From: Utricularia gibba
Lineage: Eukaryota > Streptophyta > Magnoliopsida > Lamiales > Lentibulariaceae
NCBI GenBank assembly: GCA_002189035.1
Contig: NEEC01000015.1
Coordinates: 1,240,001 to 1,304,000, forward strand
DNA: 64,000 bases
Reading direction: 5' to 3'
Below, in pieces: positions 1-11,792 of this stretch. The notes beneath the pieces were generated by a model, which was not told where the DNA came from, did no database searches, and saw only the letters and a list, made by a program, of their open reading frames with translations. How positions within the stretch are numbered: the stretch's first letter is position 1; every line of letters starts with the position of its first letter. The translations under genes were made by a program, and so were the position numbers.

Positions 1-1465
1 TTTAGGAAAGAGCTTTCATCTCTTTTCATTTCGTATCAGTGAGGCGCAGCGCAGAGATAACAATACAGAGCAGAGAGAGCTGCAGTGAGACAGTGTGTGT
101 GTATGTGTTCGATTCTATGCCATAGACGTAAAATAGGCGATCCCCCCCCACCCCCACTAGTTGTTGTGTTCAGTTGCAATGCTACGCCCATTACATTACA
201 TATAAAAAAAAATAGCTGCACTGCAGCACTGCAACTGGGGTTGTTTAGCACTGCAATTTCTTGGCACCTCGAGCCCATAAAAATCCCCTCCCACAGCCAC
301 CAAATTATTGGAATCGTGTTGCACCGGGCGGGGGCCCCCACCCATCTGAATCAGACGCGGCCACTGTGCCGGCCGGCTCCGCTTTCCTTCAATCCTCACC
401 AGATCCATCCTTCGCCATTTAATGCTTCTGTTATCAAACTTCCCCCCGTCTCCCTTCTCTTTCTCGTTTCCTCGCAACCAACCTGCGCTTCGATTTGAGA
501 GCTCATCACAAAAACTATTATTTACAAATCTCAACACCTAATGTGCTTCAAATTTTTGTGGGGTTTAAATTTTTTGCCACTACATTTTAAATGTGTTAGA
601 AACTTATTCAACTTACGTATAAAAATTGTTCTTAGTGTGTGAGAAATTTGATCAACTTATATATAAAAATTTATTTTTAATGTGACAAAAAAAGGAAGAT
701 TAACATTTTTATCAAAGATCCAATTTTTGTGTTAGTAAGAAACTCAGTATACCAATGATCATTACAAGAATGCATTTATTCATTTTCTTTCCTTTGGTTT
801 TAAATACAATATGGTATATCAATAATTTTAAAATATTGTATATTTTGAGATCAATACTCATGTTTTAAGTTATTAAGAGCATTATACTTGTCAAGTTTTA
901 CTTGTGACATCTAATATGATTTATCACTTGCATAAAATTGGATTATAAAGATATTGATTAATTTAGATCCAACTTTATTTCATTGCAGTATTGATTCATT
1001 AGAAATCCAAGATATTATTTGCAAAAAACTTATTGTTTCCAGGATTGCATCATATGGTATTAGAGTTTAGATACTACATGGTTATGTATCACCCCCATTC
1101 ATCACATCTCTAACCAATTGTTTGAAAAATCACAATTGAACTGTGTAATTCGTCTATCTAGATTTTGATTTGGTTCAAGAATTATTTGATAGTATCCATT
1201 GGGTTGCTAAACTTGGGTGAGGTTTGGAATCATGGGAACTTTCTGGAATTATAATATTAATTGTGAATGATGACGTGGAAAAAGGTGGTGAAATGTATAA
1301 TCATTCCGTTAAGGACATGCTTTGGACCTTGTACGGTGATGGGGCATGCGCATATGGGGAATGATGATGGCATGGGGATGCCATGCCATAGCACTAGCAG
1401 GGCGAATGATATGATATGCCATGGTGTGGATGTATGCATGTGTTGCCATGAACTGATTGTCCCGG

Positions 1466-1480
1466 CATGCATGCATGCAT
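1466..1480. promoter_or_regulatory. Overlapping RY-type CATGCATG repeats
   Basis: Three overlapping CATGCA units form a near-perfect palindromic run. They lie in a 200-base stretch (about 1310-1490) unusually rich in ATG, CATGCC and GCATGC words. RY elements are known binding sites of B3 factors (ABI3/FUS3/LEC2). No gene starts nearby, so function here is speculative; it may be simple-sequence drift. Confidence 0.25.
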
Positions 1481-2028
1481 CCTGTCAAATGCGTCATGGT
1501 TCCGTCCTCTCACATCAAATCGTTCCATCCCTCCATCGTCATCATCACCATCACCATCACATCATGCTCATCTCCCTTTGTTTTTTTTTAATTTTAAATT
1601 TTCTCCTTTTAAGAAAACCTAAATGTAATTAAAATAAAAAATTAATATGAAATTAAATATTTCATTTTGCTTCAAATTCTAGAAATGCTGCTGTGTGACT
1701 GCTGTTAGAGATATTTGTAGATTGAGTTCAGTTAGATACCAGCAAGAACTACAATCAAACTTGATTACATATTCGATTAATTCATTCTTACCCAAATCGT
1801 CAATTTCAGTTTTTAATTGATTTTGTTCCGATTCTAAATAAAAATAATCGATTCGAATTCGAATCTAAATTAGAACCATTTATAATTAATTTTTATATCT
1901 TTTTATCCATATCAAAATCTTTCATTATTGGTTCCAGTTTATCGACTCTCAAACAGATTTCGTTCTAGTCGGTTTTCATTAATATCCGATTCATGAACAT
2001 CCAACGGTTGCAAATTGGAAAGTAGAAA

Positions 2029-2066
2029 ATGGGCTCAAATTTGAATGGGCCCATCTAACTGGGCTA
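2029..2066. promoter_or_regulatory. Cluster of TGGGC (site II) elements
   Basis: Three TGGGC/GGCCCA words occur within 40 bases (ATGGGCT, TGGGCCCA, TGGGCT). Such clusters mark promoters of TCP-controlled housekeeping genes in plants. The DNA just downstream (2100-3300) has no long frame, so the target, if any, may be a non-coding RNA. Confidence 0.35.
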
Positions 2067-4639
2067 GATAACTTTGAATTGGACTTAGGAAAATGCTTCG
2101 TCCTGCACCACGTTCAGATTTTGTACGGTCTCCTTATTTGCATGCATACAGATTATACCTCAGTCTCTGAGAAGCAGCACAGCACAGGTTCTTTCGTAGT
2201 TTTGTTTTCAGTTTAGCCCCCTGATAAGAGAGGAGAAAGTTCAGCAGAAATCCAGAAAACTTAAGAGAAGAATAGCCCAGAAGGGTTTTGGCAGCAGTAG
2301 GTTTTCTTCCAGGGCGCACACCTACCAGGACACTCGCTCTCACAGGCTCTCTGGAGAAAGAGATAAGTAAATGGCTGACACGACGTTGATGTACCACCAG
2401 TGCAATTGACTATCTATCTAGCAACTTGGAATTGAATCTTCATAAGCATTTATGCACGATTTTATCTGTTGAAAAGCTTGGATTACAGATGGCGGCATTA
2501 CTAGCTGATAAACCCATGGATATTCATATCAATAATTGGAGACAAAAGTGGGATGTTACATTAGGATGGGTAGTATAGGAAATTGGGACGTCATGGTTGA
2601 AAGTTTGGTAATGTTATCAGTTGAATTTCAAGCAGATTTGTAATGCTTCTGTAACTTGGTTTTGGAGAAAACACATTTATCCCACATTCAGAATCTCATA
2701 AAGTTGTTGATTCTGATTCTGTACTTCACCCCCCCAAATCTTTCATCGGATTTCTCTTTTTGTGGGAAGTGTTCAGGGAGTGAGTGGGGGATGCAGACTG
2801 GGCACTTCGCTTTGAAACAAATTTATGCCTTGGTTCATGCACAGAGACACATGGGGTTTATATCAAACCCCACTTCGTATGTAGATCTCTATCTATAAGA
2901 TAAGGTTTGCTCCATCAGAAAAGTGGAATACAGTTGCATCTACAGATAGAGACAAAAAATACGTCATTCGAGGGACGAAAGATGCAGGAACAAGTCTTTC
3001 AGCTTCTGTAGCGGCTTGTGCTGGTGGAGCCTGGGAGCATGAGAACCAGATTCTTGAATAACTAGCTGCCAAATACACGCAGTTGTGGTTGTGAAGGGCC
3101 ACACTTTCAACAACTCCGGGGAGCATAGGCTGGCTGTGTGTTTGCAAACAAACAAGAGTGGATAGGCGGGGTTCCTAGTCACTGTTGCTAATTTCTGGAT
3201 GTTCTGCATCTCTGAAATGAGACTCTAATTCCCCTTCCAGATCTGGGGAAGTACAGTAATAAGAGTTGTTCAGTTTTGCGGGAGAATGTGGATTCTCACG
3301 CAACTTCTGTTTCTCTCAGGTAACAGACGTTGATGTGGTGCTCCGAGAAGAAACATAAATCATTAGCATGGTAAAAAAACGAGTACAAATCAAATCACCC
3401 ACCCCTCTTCTGTGTATTTGGTGCGTCCCAAAAAACAACTTTCAGAAAATGATTCTACAAACCCTTCAGTTTTTTTAGGATCAAAGTTTCATAAACTTCT
3501 CAAAAAATTGAAACACTTCATTATTTTTAAAAATACTTTTATTAAAACTGGAGCTACATCAAACAAACATAACCAACCTTTATTGAACGTTCATACCCAC
3601 TTTTTATAATACACAGGGGCGGGTAATGAACTTTCATGGGTCCGCCGGCGACAGGTCACTCCGTGGCGGCGACCCAGGGACACCCAAAGATGATTAATTT
3701 AGTATGATGAAATCTGAAGTTTCTTTGATGTGCAACATGACCATCTCGAACAATGCAGCAGCAGTCCCGTCTCTTTCTCCCAAATGAATGCGTGTGTCCC
3801 AACAGCTCCATCCATGTCTGAACTGTGACAACCGCCATGATTGTCTGAGGAAGAGGGACTTCTACGACGCCCTTCATTTACCATCTTCTAAATTGACTTT
3901 GCATAGTCTTTTAACACCCACCTGGTCTCCCTCAACCCAATTAAAAATCAATCCTTTGTTCAATCATGTATTTTAAAATTCCATATTGAACCTGATTCAA
4001 ATTATTATAAAAAAGATCGAATCAAATCATGAATAAATTGAATAATAAGTTAAATCAGAATTTAAACAAAATGTCAATTCTGCATTTAAAAATAAAACTG
4101 TATTTTACTTAGTTAGAATAAATCCATATTGGTTTTTCAGTTTCGATTTTGAACTTTTTGGATAAATCACACTCTCAAACAGTATACTTAAGCAACATTT
4201 GAAAACCATAAGAATGGTTTTGTATTCCAAACGTACATCTAATTTTATTCTAATAGAATTAATTTTTTAGAATCATTTCATTTTTTTTATGAAAAATATG
4301 AAATATTAGATTTTTTAAAAGAATTAATTTTCGAGAAATAACTCTAAAATTGAAATTAAGGTTATATCCTTATAAATAATTTAATTAACTTAATTAATAA
4401 ATTATAATTTTAATATGAATATATTTAAATTAAAGTAATATTATAAATGATAATTTAAAATATAATGTAATATTTTTATTATACAAGTGGTATATAAAAA
4501 AATATTTTTCAAATTATAAATTAATAAAATATAATTATTAAATATGAATAAATATATCATTTAATTATGAAAAACAATATTTATTTTTTATATTCGTAGC
4601 ATAAATTTATTTTATAATATTCATTCTAAGCAAACACTT

Positions 4640-4642
<3 letters not shown>

Positions 4643-4700
<58 letters not shown>
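4643..4700. repeat. (AT)29 microsatellite
   Basis: Uninterrupted AT dinucleotide repeat of 58 bases in AT-rich intergenic DNA about 500 bases upstream of the HD-Zip gene. Confidence 0.95.
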
Positions 4701-4702
<2 letters not shown>

Positions 4703-5165
4703 AATCTTATTTTATCAGAATTTTCGATTCCACAAAAATAAATTTTAGAGTGATTTTTTCAAACGTATACGAAATCACAAATTAGTAAGTGTGGGTTATT
4801 TACAAATTTAAAATGAAAATAAAATAGAATAAGAATTGAAAGTTGTGTAGAAAAGTCCATAACTACGAGCTTCACATTTCTAGAGATGTAGGTCCAACGC
4901 CACGTGAAGCAATACACGAGAAGTCACCTCCGACGACTCCCATCGCTTTCCTTCTTCATCAGCACCTTCAGATATTGCTTTTTTTTTTTTGCTTTGGAAG
5001 AACTAGAGGCCTTTAATTTTTCAAAACCCGCCATTAATATTCATAAATATGATGCAGGGCAAGTTGCATTTACGATATTTTAGAAAGTCTGAAACCTAGG
5101 CTATCTGTACATGCGTATATATGGGATGCATTGGATCGCACACTGGAGACGGATACAACTGCATA

Positions 5166-5994
5166 ATGAGTAGTAGTAGCAGCAGCCGTCTTCAGAAAGC
5201 CAAGTTCCAGAAGAAGAGGCTCACCCAAGACCAGGTTCGGGTCTTGGAAGCCAGCTTCAACGCCGGCAAGAAGCTGGAGCCGGAGCTCAAGTTCCAGCTC
5301 GCTAGGGAGCTCGGAGTCCCGCCGAGGCAAATCGCGATTTGGTAACACTGCAACTTCGGATCTAGGGGTTTTTCTGGGATATCACATTCTCTTGTATCAA
5401 GAGCTTTTGTTTTTTTGTTTACTAATGAGTTTTGTTAGAAATGAGGTTTTCTGATTCTCCATTGGAACTTTACTGCATGAACTAACTTGGGTTTGATTCT
5501 GAATTTGATAACTTTGGATTTGTGGGTTTGCTTGAGCATCAAATACTAGAGGTATCACATTCTCTTGTATCCAGGGGGTTTTTTATGACACGTGGGTTGA
5601 TTGATAGCAATGGTAATGATGCAACTTCTTTACATTTTTTTTGTGGGAAAGGTATCAAAACAAGAGAGCTCGATGGAAGAACCAGAGTCTGGAGCTGGAC
5701 TACAGCGCGCTGCAGCTGCGTTTAGAAGCAGCACTTGCTGATAACAAGGAGCTAGAGAGACAGGTGGAGAGTCTTAGGGTCGAGCTCAAGCGAGCTCAAG
5801 AGGCGGTGGCGCTCAGCAGCAGGGCGGATGCGCAGGTCCCGGTGGCTCTGAGCGGCGGCGTCGGGAGCTCCGGGAAGTGGGGACCCGGTGAAGCTCTTGA
5901 GTTGGAAGACCTCTACGCCTGCCTGTTCCTTGGAACGACCAACGCGTCAAACCATGGTCAAGTTTCAGGAGACGGGGATTTTGTGTGGCTATGA
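5166..5994 (+). CDS. HD-Zip class I transcription factor, ATHB52-like
   Basis: Two exons: (5121 or 5166)..5341 and 5652..5994. The intron 5342..5651 splits the Trp codon of homeodomain helix 3. The joined protein has a homeodomain at about residues 15-70 (KKRLTQDQVRVLEASF through IWYQNKRARWK), followed directly by a leucine zipper, about 71-110. HD-Zip I proteins bind CAATNATTG-type sites as dimers and often act in stress or light responses. The LTQDQVR start of the homeodomain and the C-terminal LEDLYACLF motif followed by a terminal VWL resemble Arabidopsis ATHB52. From 5166 the product is 172 aa, close to that family. An in-frame ATG at 5121 would add 15 residues; I favour 5166 because homologues begin shortly before the homeodomain. 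Odd: helix 3 has Tyr where most HD-Zips have Phe (WYQN instead of WFQN). Family certain, orthology likely. Confidence 0.9.
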
Positions 5995-7124
5995 GCTTCA
6001 CTCCCTCTCTTCCTCCCTCCCTCTGTAACTCGAAAAGCTGTAAATGAAGCTCCACTTCAACGTAGACTTTCCTTTTCCTTCTTCACTAAACAGATTATGA
6101 AACTAAGCTCCAAATTTAATGAAGTAACACCATGGCCAAACCTCCCGGGAGTAGGGTTTCAAGTCGTTTTCAAAAAAAGTAATTATTACCCTTTTTATTC
6201 TTTTTTAACAAAATAATTTTTCAAATATTTCTAATAAAATCGAAATTGAGTATTTGTAACTTATTATCTTAAAAAAAGAAACATCGTTACGTATTTAATA
6301 ATTTAATTAATGATATATTCGAATTATTTATATTTAAATAAATATACATTAAAAGTTGTGTTTTGATACACATATTTCATAAATGTATGAAATTTTGATT
6401 AATTAAAAAAAAACTCAGGTAGAAGAAAAGTTTTCAAATAAATATAATTCTTAATATTCAATTATTTGGAGAAAACTTCCAAAGTTAGTATATTTTTTAT
6501 ATTAAATTTCGTTTAATAATATTGAATTTGGAATTTTTGAGGCCATTAAATCTAGAAATTATTGGAAGGGTGTTTGTCTAAAAAAAATGAAAAATGAAAT
6601 TAATGCAGAGTATACTCCGGCGTACGCCATCATTATTCAAAGTGGTCCAATAAGATATTATATAATAATCTGGGAGCAGAAATACAATATTAATATATTA
6701 CAGCTAAGCCCCTAACTTTTTGACTAATCACAGTTTAATTGGGTTTTTTAATACCAATTTCCCATTTTTTACGTCTCTGCAATTTTCCGGGAAGGGGATT
6801 TTTTTGGTCAGCCGTAGCTACGAATGAATTTAAGTACCAGAAGTTCAATTAAATAATCCAACTTCGACGGTCAAAAAGAAGATAATAATAATAATAATAA
6901 TAATAAATTTTAAATGAGTATATAAATGGGAACATGGGCCTGTTGCTGGATTCGAGCCCAAATAAATTTGGAATATATGTATAAATATAAATAATTCTAT
7001 ATTTATGAAATTAAAAAAAAAAGGACAAAATGTGATGACGTAGTGGGTGAGGGAGTACAAAGAAGAGAAGCCTGCGGGAAGTTCTTGTTTCCTTTTTCCC
7101 TCCTAACAGTTTTTCCGGTCTTGA
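5995..7124. other. AT-rich intergenic region with (TAA)n repeat
   Basis: 3' flank of the HD-Zip gene and promoter of the MMS21 gene. It holds a (TAA)n trinucleotide repeat at 6882-6906 and several A/T tracts. No open frame of note. Confidence 0.7.
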
Positions 7125-8649
7125 ATGGCATCGACTTCCGTCCCTCGGAGCAACGCTGGTTATGGAAGGATTGCAACGGCGGCGGCGACAATTTACTCCG
7201 ACAATCAGAGTCTTATCTCTGTGAGTCTCTGTTGCGCTTTCTCTTGAAATTTTTGGTTTTTTTTATTTAACGTGTTTCCAACAATGGAATCCCATTAGGA
7301 AATCAGAAAGACTATGCATATGATGAAAGAAGTCGCTGTCGATTTGGAGAAGGACGACAAATCGGAAATGGTATTTTCTTTGCTGAAGCCCTCGTAGTGC
7401 AAGGGCGGTATCGATTTCTTATATTATTTTTGGTTGGATAACTGCGTCAGAGTTATCAATTTTTTTTTGAAATTTTTCGGCTATGGGCATTTCAATTATC
7501 TTGCTTTTTCCATGCCTCCTTAGGTTAAGCAACTTGAGGATGGCGTTGTTAAATTAGAGAAAGGTTTGAACGAGATTTATTGTTTTTCCAGTGTCATTCA
7601 ATCCATTGGGAATGAATATCAGCCTAGGGACGAGGTGATAATCGTTCTAAGTGTTACTTCTGTCTGCACTTTTTACTTATCATGTCATCATCTAATGCCT
7701 GGACTACAGTTAACCGATTTCAAAAAGCTTCTTGATGATAAAATCGAAAGCTTGAAGGTAAATGTCCAACATGACCAACGATGGCTACGCCAGTTCCGTG
7801 AAGCTATTTGGGTATTGATGCCTTGACTTTGAAATTGTACATGATTCTCTAGCAGATAAGGTAATTGTTGTGAACAGAGCTTTTATACACTGTTGTCTTT
7901 TGCCACTTCGCAGAATGTTCATCATGAAGGACAACCCATGCCCGGTGAAGAGCAAGAGGACATAATAATGACCAGCACACAGAGCAACTTACTGAACACG
8001 ACTTGCCCACTAACTGGAAAGCCCGTTTTTGAGCTTGAAGAGCCAGTTCGGAGGTACCTTTTTCAATTTTGTGTCCGCAAACTCAGGGGACTGCATACAG
8101 CTGGTGCTAATACATACATTCACAGTGGACTTTTCAGCTCATTACATTCATATCATGACCTTGGGTGCTCAACTGTATTGCAATGCATATCATCTATCAT
8201 TTGTTTACCCAAGCATAGATGAGCTCGCTCATTTTCCCACTTGTTATGGTGTATTACTATCTTATCAACATTATCGCATAGTAGATTTTATTTTGTTGAC
8301 TCTCAAGAGTATATGCGTTGTCAATGTCAACAGTATGGACTGCAAGCACATATACGACAAAAAGGCTGTCATGCGACACATGAAGTCCAAAGTTGCAAGG
8401 ATTTCCTGTCCAGTTGCAGGTACGTCTTATGTCTTCCAGGAGGACACTAGGTGTCCTGAGAAAAAAATTTGTGACATAGCTAACTGAAAATCTCCCCCAC
8501 CTCCACCCCCTGTAGGATGCCCAAAATTGCTTGTGGCCGGAAGGGTGATTTGTGATGCATTGTTGCCGATGGAAATCGATGAAATGCGTTCAGCAAACGA
8601 ACATCGTGCCGGTGCTGATGCAGTGGAGGATTTTACTCGATCAGATTGA
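7125..8649 (+). CDS. MMS21: E3 SUMO-protein ligase MMS21/HPY2 (NSE2 subunit of SMC5/6)
   Basis: Seven exons join cleanly: 7125..7220, 7299..7370, 7524..7634, 7710..7811, 7914..8053, 8334..8419 and 8516..8649, all with GT-AG introns, giving 246 aa (Arabidopsis MMS21 has about 249). The N-terminal half is helical, matching the part that docks on SMC5. The C-terminal half is an SP-RING: C158, C177, H179, C199 and C204 lie in TCPLTGKPV, SMDCKHIYDKK and ISCPVAGC. The family attaches SUMO to targets within the nuclear SMC5/6 complex, acting in DNA repair, root meristem cell-cycle control and endocycle onset. LTDFKKLLDD, FREAIWNVHH and the MTSTQ stretch are nearly unchanged from the Arabidopsis protein. 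No disruption seen. The start is the first ATG of exon 1 and gives the expected N-terminus. Confidence 0.95.
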
Positions 8650-9194
8650 GAAAATAAGTCCTGGAACAACTTTAAGCAGAGGCATCTCGTTTAAAAAGGT
8701 AGCAATTGGACATTTTCATGTATTTTGACAAACAGTCCATAGAGATCCTTCGATACTGCCAGGGTTTTTTCATATCCAAGAACTCCAAGCACATAGATGT
8801 CAGTTGTCAAAATCACCTTAATACAACCATTCATCATATTTTTTGAATTTTTTCCCTGTCATGTTTATATTATTTGCTACTTGAGTGCTGACACCATTCG
8901 TGCTCCCCATCCTATCCTCCTGCCACCCATAACATTAAACATGTATCTTCAGTGGCATTGATGAAGAAATATGTGGCTGGTAATCAAGAATCTGGAGGGG
9001 GCAAGTGCAATTTCCGCAAGTGGAGCTAGCTGGTTGCAGTGATGCAAAGATCAGCCAATCTCACATGGTTTCCAAATCAGCTACTTTGACAGCCTTTAAA
9101 TACATAGCAACTTCTCCTTTTGGTAACCAAATGACAGCCCCACCATTCCCATGAGAACACTGCTATCCTTCCAAGCCTGTTTCTTCCTCTAGAG

Positions 9195-10035
9195 ATGGCT
9201 TCCTCTGGTGAGACCGGCGACCTTGGGGAACTTCTGGAGAAGGGATGGTTCTTTGGCAACTCACTTGATGGTAAGCAAGACAAACTCTTGATGTGTTGTT
9301 CTGCACATCATTGTTGCAGTTATGGAGCCCCTGAAACTCTGTTCGCGAAATCATTTGATGGAACCTTCGCATCCATCGTGAAGCTCGGGAAATCGAGTGG
9401 TGCAACTCTGTTGACAAACACATCGAATCCCCTTGAAAGCAATGAACCCTCTCTCAAATTGCTGCGACCACCTTCTCTGCCTACCGTCATGGAGGCTGGA
9501 GACGAGGTTCTAGATGATGAAGAGAACGAGTTTTCTATGGTAAAACTGATTGCACAGGCCTCAAAGAGCGACCTTGACGCCTTCTCTCCAAAGGTACCAG
9601 AATCTCCGTTTATTTCTCGACTGTCAGATACACAACTTCTTGCCGTTTACCTCTTTAACATCTCAGGGATGGGGATTCACACCACACCAAAGCATCATAC
9701 GGGGAAGCTTTGTGAGGATGAAGTCACCATCTCAGCTCAGGCCACAGATGAACTCGAATCACACCAAGGTCGAGCAAGTAGAAGGTAGTTTCAGGGAGCT
9801 GGGATTGCTGTATGTTGACGGCAAAGAGTCGGGTCAAAAAGTGGTCATCCCGGATTTGAACAGGGACAAAAGGAGGAAAAGGAACACGACGAGCCCACCG
9901 GCGTCGTTAGTGCGCCTGGGCGAATACGGCCAAGCGGCGACCAAGTGGAGCCACCAGCGATCCACCAAGGAAATGAAGATGAAGATCAAGTCGTGGGCCA
10001 GGGCCGTCGCCGCTAATGTGCGTCGGGAATGCTGA
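9195..10035 (+). CDS. DUF1685-like plant protein of unknown function
   Basis: Model: exons 9195..9593 and 9667..10035 with a 73-nt GT-AG intron joining in phase 0, 255 aa. The N-terminus carries GELLEKGWFFGNSLD. A middle acidic block follows LLRPPSLPTVMEAG and reads DEENEFSMVKLIAQAS. The C-terminus has VEGSFRELGLLY and ends in KSWARAVAANVRREC. This order (GWFFGN start, PSLP plus acidic plus KLI-QA block, ELG segment, WA-AVA-NVR end) is what I recall for plant proteins annotated as DUF1685, whose biochemical role is unknown. Reading through the intron gives a 197-aa product that loses the conserved C-terminus, so I favour the spliced form. A GTAAGC at 9271 could suggest another intron, but it would be only 49 nt. 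No targeting signal is obvious. Confidence 0.65.
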
Positions 10036-11792
10036 CAAGTGACAGCTGACAAGCCCCTAGACGGTTGTGAAAATTAAAATAAATAAATATAATATTGGTT
10101 TAATAAAATATTAAACAAATTGGTGGACACTGCCACCTGCCCACACAAACACAAAAGGGAAATTATTGACAAAAAGAACCATGGAAAATACGCACAATAC
10201 ACCAACCAACGCACTAAAACTTTATTATATTCTATATATTTGAATTATTAGAACAAATAATTTTACGTCAGCATTTCAAATTAAAATAATTAAGTATATA
10301 ATAAATTATAAAACAATATTAATTAATTATGTTTATTTTTTTAAATATTATTATCATTTATTATATATTTGAGTTTCATGTATATTTTATTTATATTAAA
10401 ATTAATTTTCACATGTATAAATGGTTTCTAAAACTCTTCTTTATTACTATTTTTTCTTAATAATTTTTTTTTTGTTTTCCATCTATTTTAGATATATGTT
10501 AACATTTTAAATACACATTTATAAAATTTTCCATGACATATAATTTTAATTATAACCACATAACATATACTTATGTAAATAGATTTTATAATTTGTTAAA
10601 AATAAAACATAATTAAGTGAATAAAATTAATATTAATCCCGGAGATGTCCTGAGGCTTGCGTCCGGCGGGAACAAATCATGGCGTCGGAGATTCCGAGTA
10701 GGTTAGCGTTTAGATGCAGACGGAGGGCGTCTCATTATTAATTTGTTGATCCATAATCCAGACTTGCCACCCCCACTTTGCCCACTCCACTTGCTCCTGC
10801 TTCTCAATGATTCACATGTAGCCACAGTCCCCCCACTACGCAGCACAGCCGCACCCCACTCTTCGATTCTCTAGCCATCCGTGGCTCCGGCTCCCGACAC
10901 AATGCCCTGCTCCTTGGCTGCACAGCACTGTCCTCTTCTCCCGCTCCCGCAGGTTGCAGCTCTTCACGTGCACCCCAAACAACCCTCTGCAACCCTTTCC
11001 CGGCGGAGAAGCATCCAACGGGAAGCCACCTTTGGTGAATGTTGAAATTCATTATCCATGAATGGGACGAGCATAATTGAATCCTAATTACACAAAAAAT
11101 ATAGATCAACTAAATCCAAACGATTAATTATAATTTGTAATTTCTTATATATTTGAATATATTACTTTCATTATTTGATGTGATATTGTGTATTCTAACA
11201 ATCTTCATGCTTTACATGTAAACCGAAATGAAATTCTTATAGTGTTGGAGATTCGAGAATGTTGAATTCTGAGGTATCGATAAATTATTTAGAACATTAT
11301 GTTAGAACATATAGTTGGAAGAAAATGCGATGAGTCACGATCGCCATTACAGCATCATCTTCGTTTTTGGATGGACACCCAATCAGATGATGCGACGTCA
11401 CTCGCGAAAATGACCTTTTGAATATTTTGTATGGAATAGTCCAAGAGTTGGTTATACGCTATAGTTTTTAATCATTTGAATTTGTATTTTATATTTATTA
11501 ATTTGTTTTCTGGTGTAAAAGACAATTTGCGAATGACAAATAATCTAAATCACGATCTGTTTATTTTGAAATATTGAAAAGGTTACATATTGGACAGGGG
11601 AGAACGTCAGATGTTGTACAAAAGAGGAATCATGGTCTGGGTGGGGTGCAGGAGAGCTGGGTGGCGACGCACATAGGGAATGATTCCCTTCTTGTTGGGT
11701 TATTATTAACTCTCTTGTCTTTTAACCGGGGTAAAAAAAAAAAAAAGGAGCGGGAGGGGAGAAAGCTAGTTAACCTTTTACCAGGCTTGGAC
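10036..11792. other. Intergenic region, no gene recognised
   Basis: 10050-10620 and 11100-11580 are AT-rich. 10630-11040 is GC-richer and contains a CACGTG G-box inside TTCACGTGCACCCC near 10966; the same 14-base word recurs near 15735. Minus-strand frames of 60-101 codons here show no family motif. The last 200 bases are probably the 3' UTR of the acidic protein gene. Confidence 0.5.

Larger units (their letters stand above)
1..5100. other. Intergenic region, no convincing gene
   Basis: About 5 kb without a protein I can recognise. The longest open frames are low-complexity (poly-Pro near 140, a His run near 1540) and lack homologous motifs or splice structure. Base composition varies. 540-1260 and 3950-4850 are very AT-rich, while 2100-3300 is more balanced and follows a cluster of TGGGC elements, so it could hold a non-coding transcript. 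The first 500 bases are GC-rich and may be the leader or promoter of a gene lying outside the window. No transposon ends seen. Confidence 0.6.

Noticed and set aside
36-537. Overlapping frames of 100-137 codons on both strands
   Set aside because: Low-complexity (runs of Pro or Gly from a C-rich tract), overlapping each other, with no motif or splice context.
1267-1632. 121-codon frame with a His-rich run
   Set aside because: The His run comes from a CAT/ATC simple repeat and the rest has no protein character.
6925-6965. tRNA-like GGATTCGAGCCC T-loop word
   Set aside because: No matching acceptor, D or anticodon stems around it.
9271-9319. Possible extra intron in the DUF1685-like gene
   Set aside because: Good GTAAGC donor and TTGCAG acceptor, but 49 nt is below the usual plant minimum and removal would break the frame.
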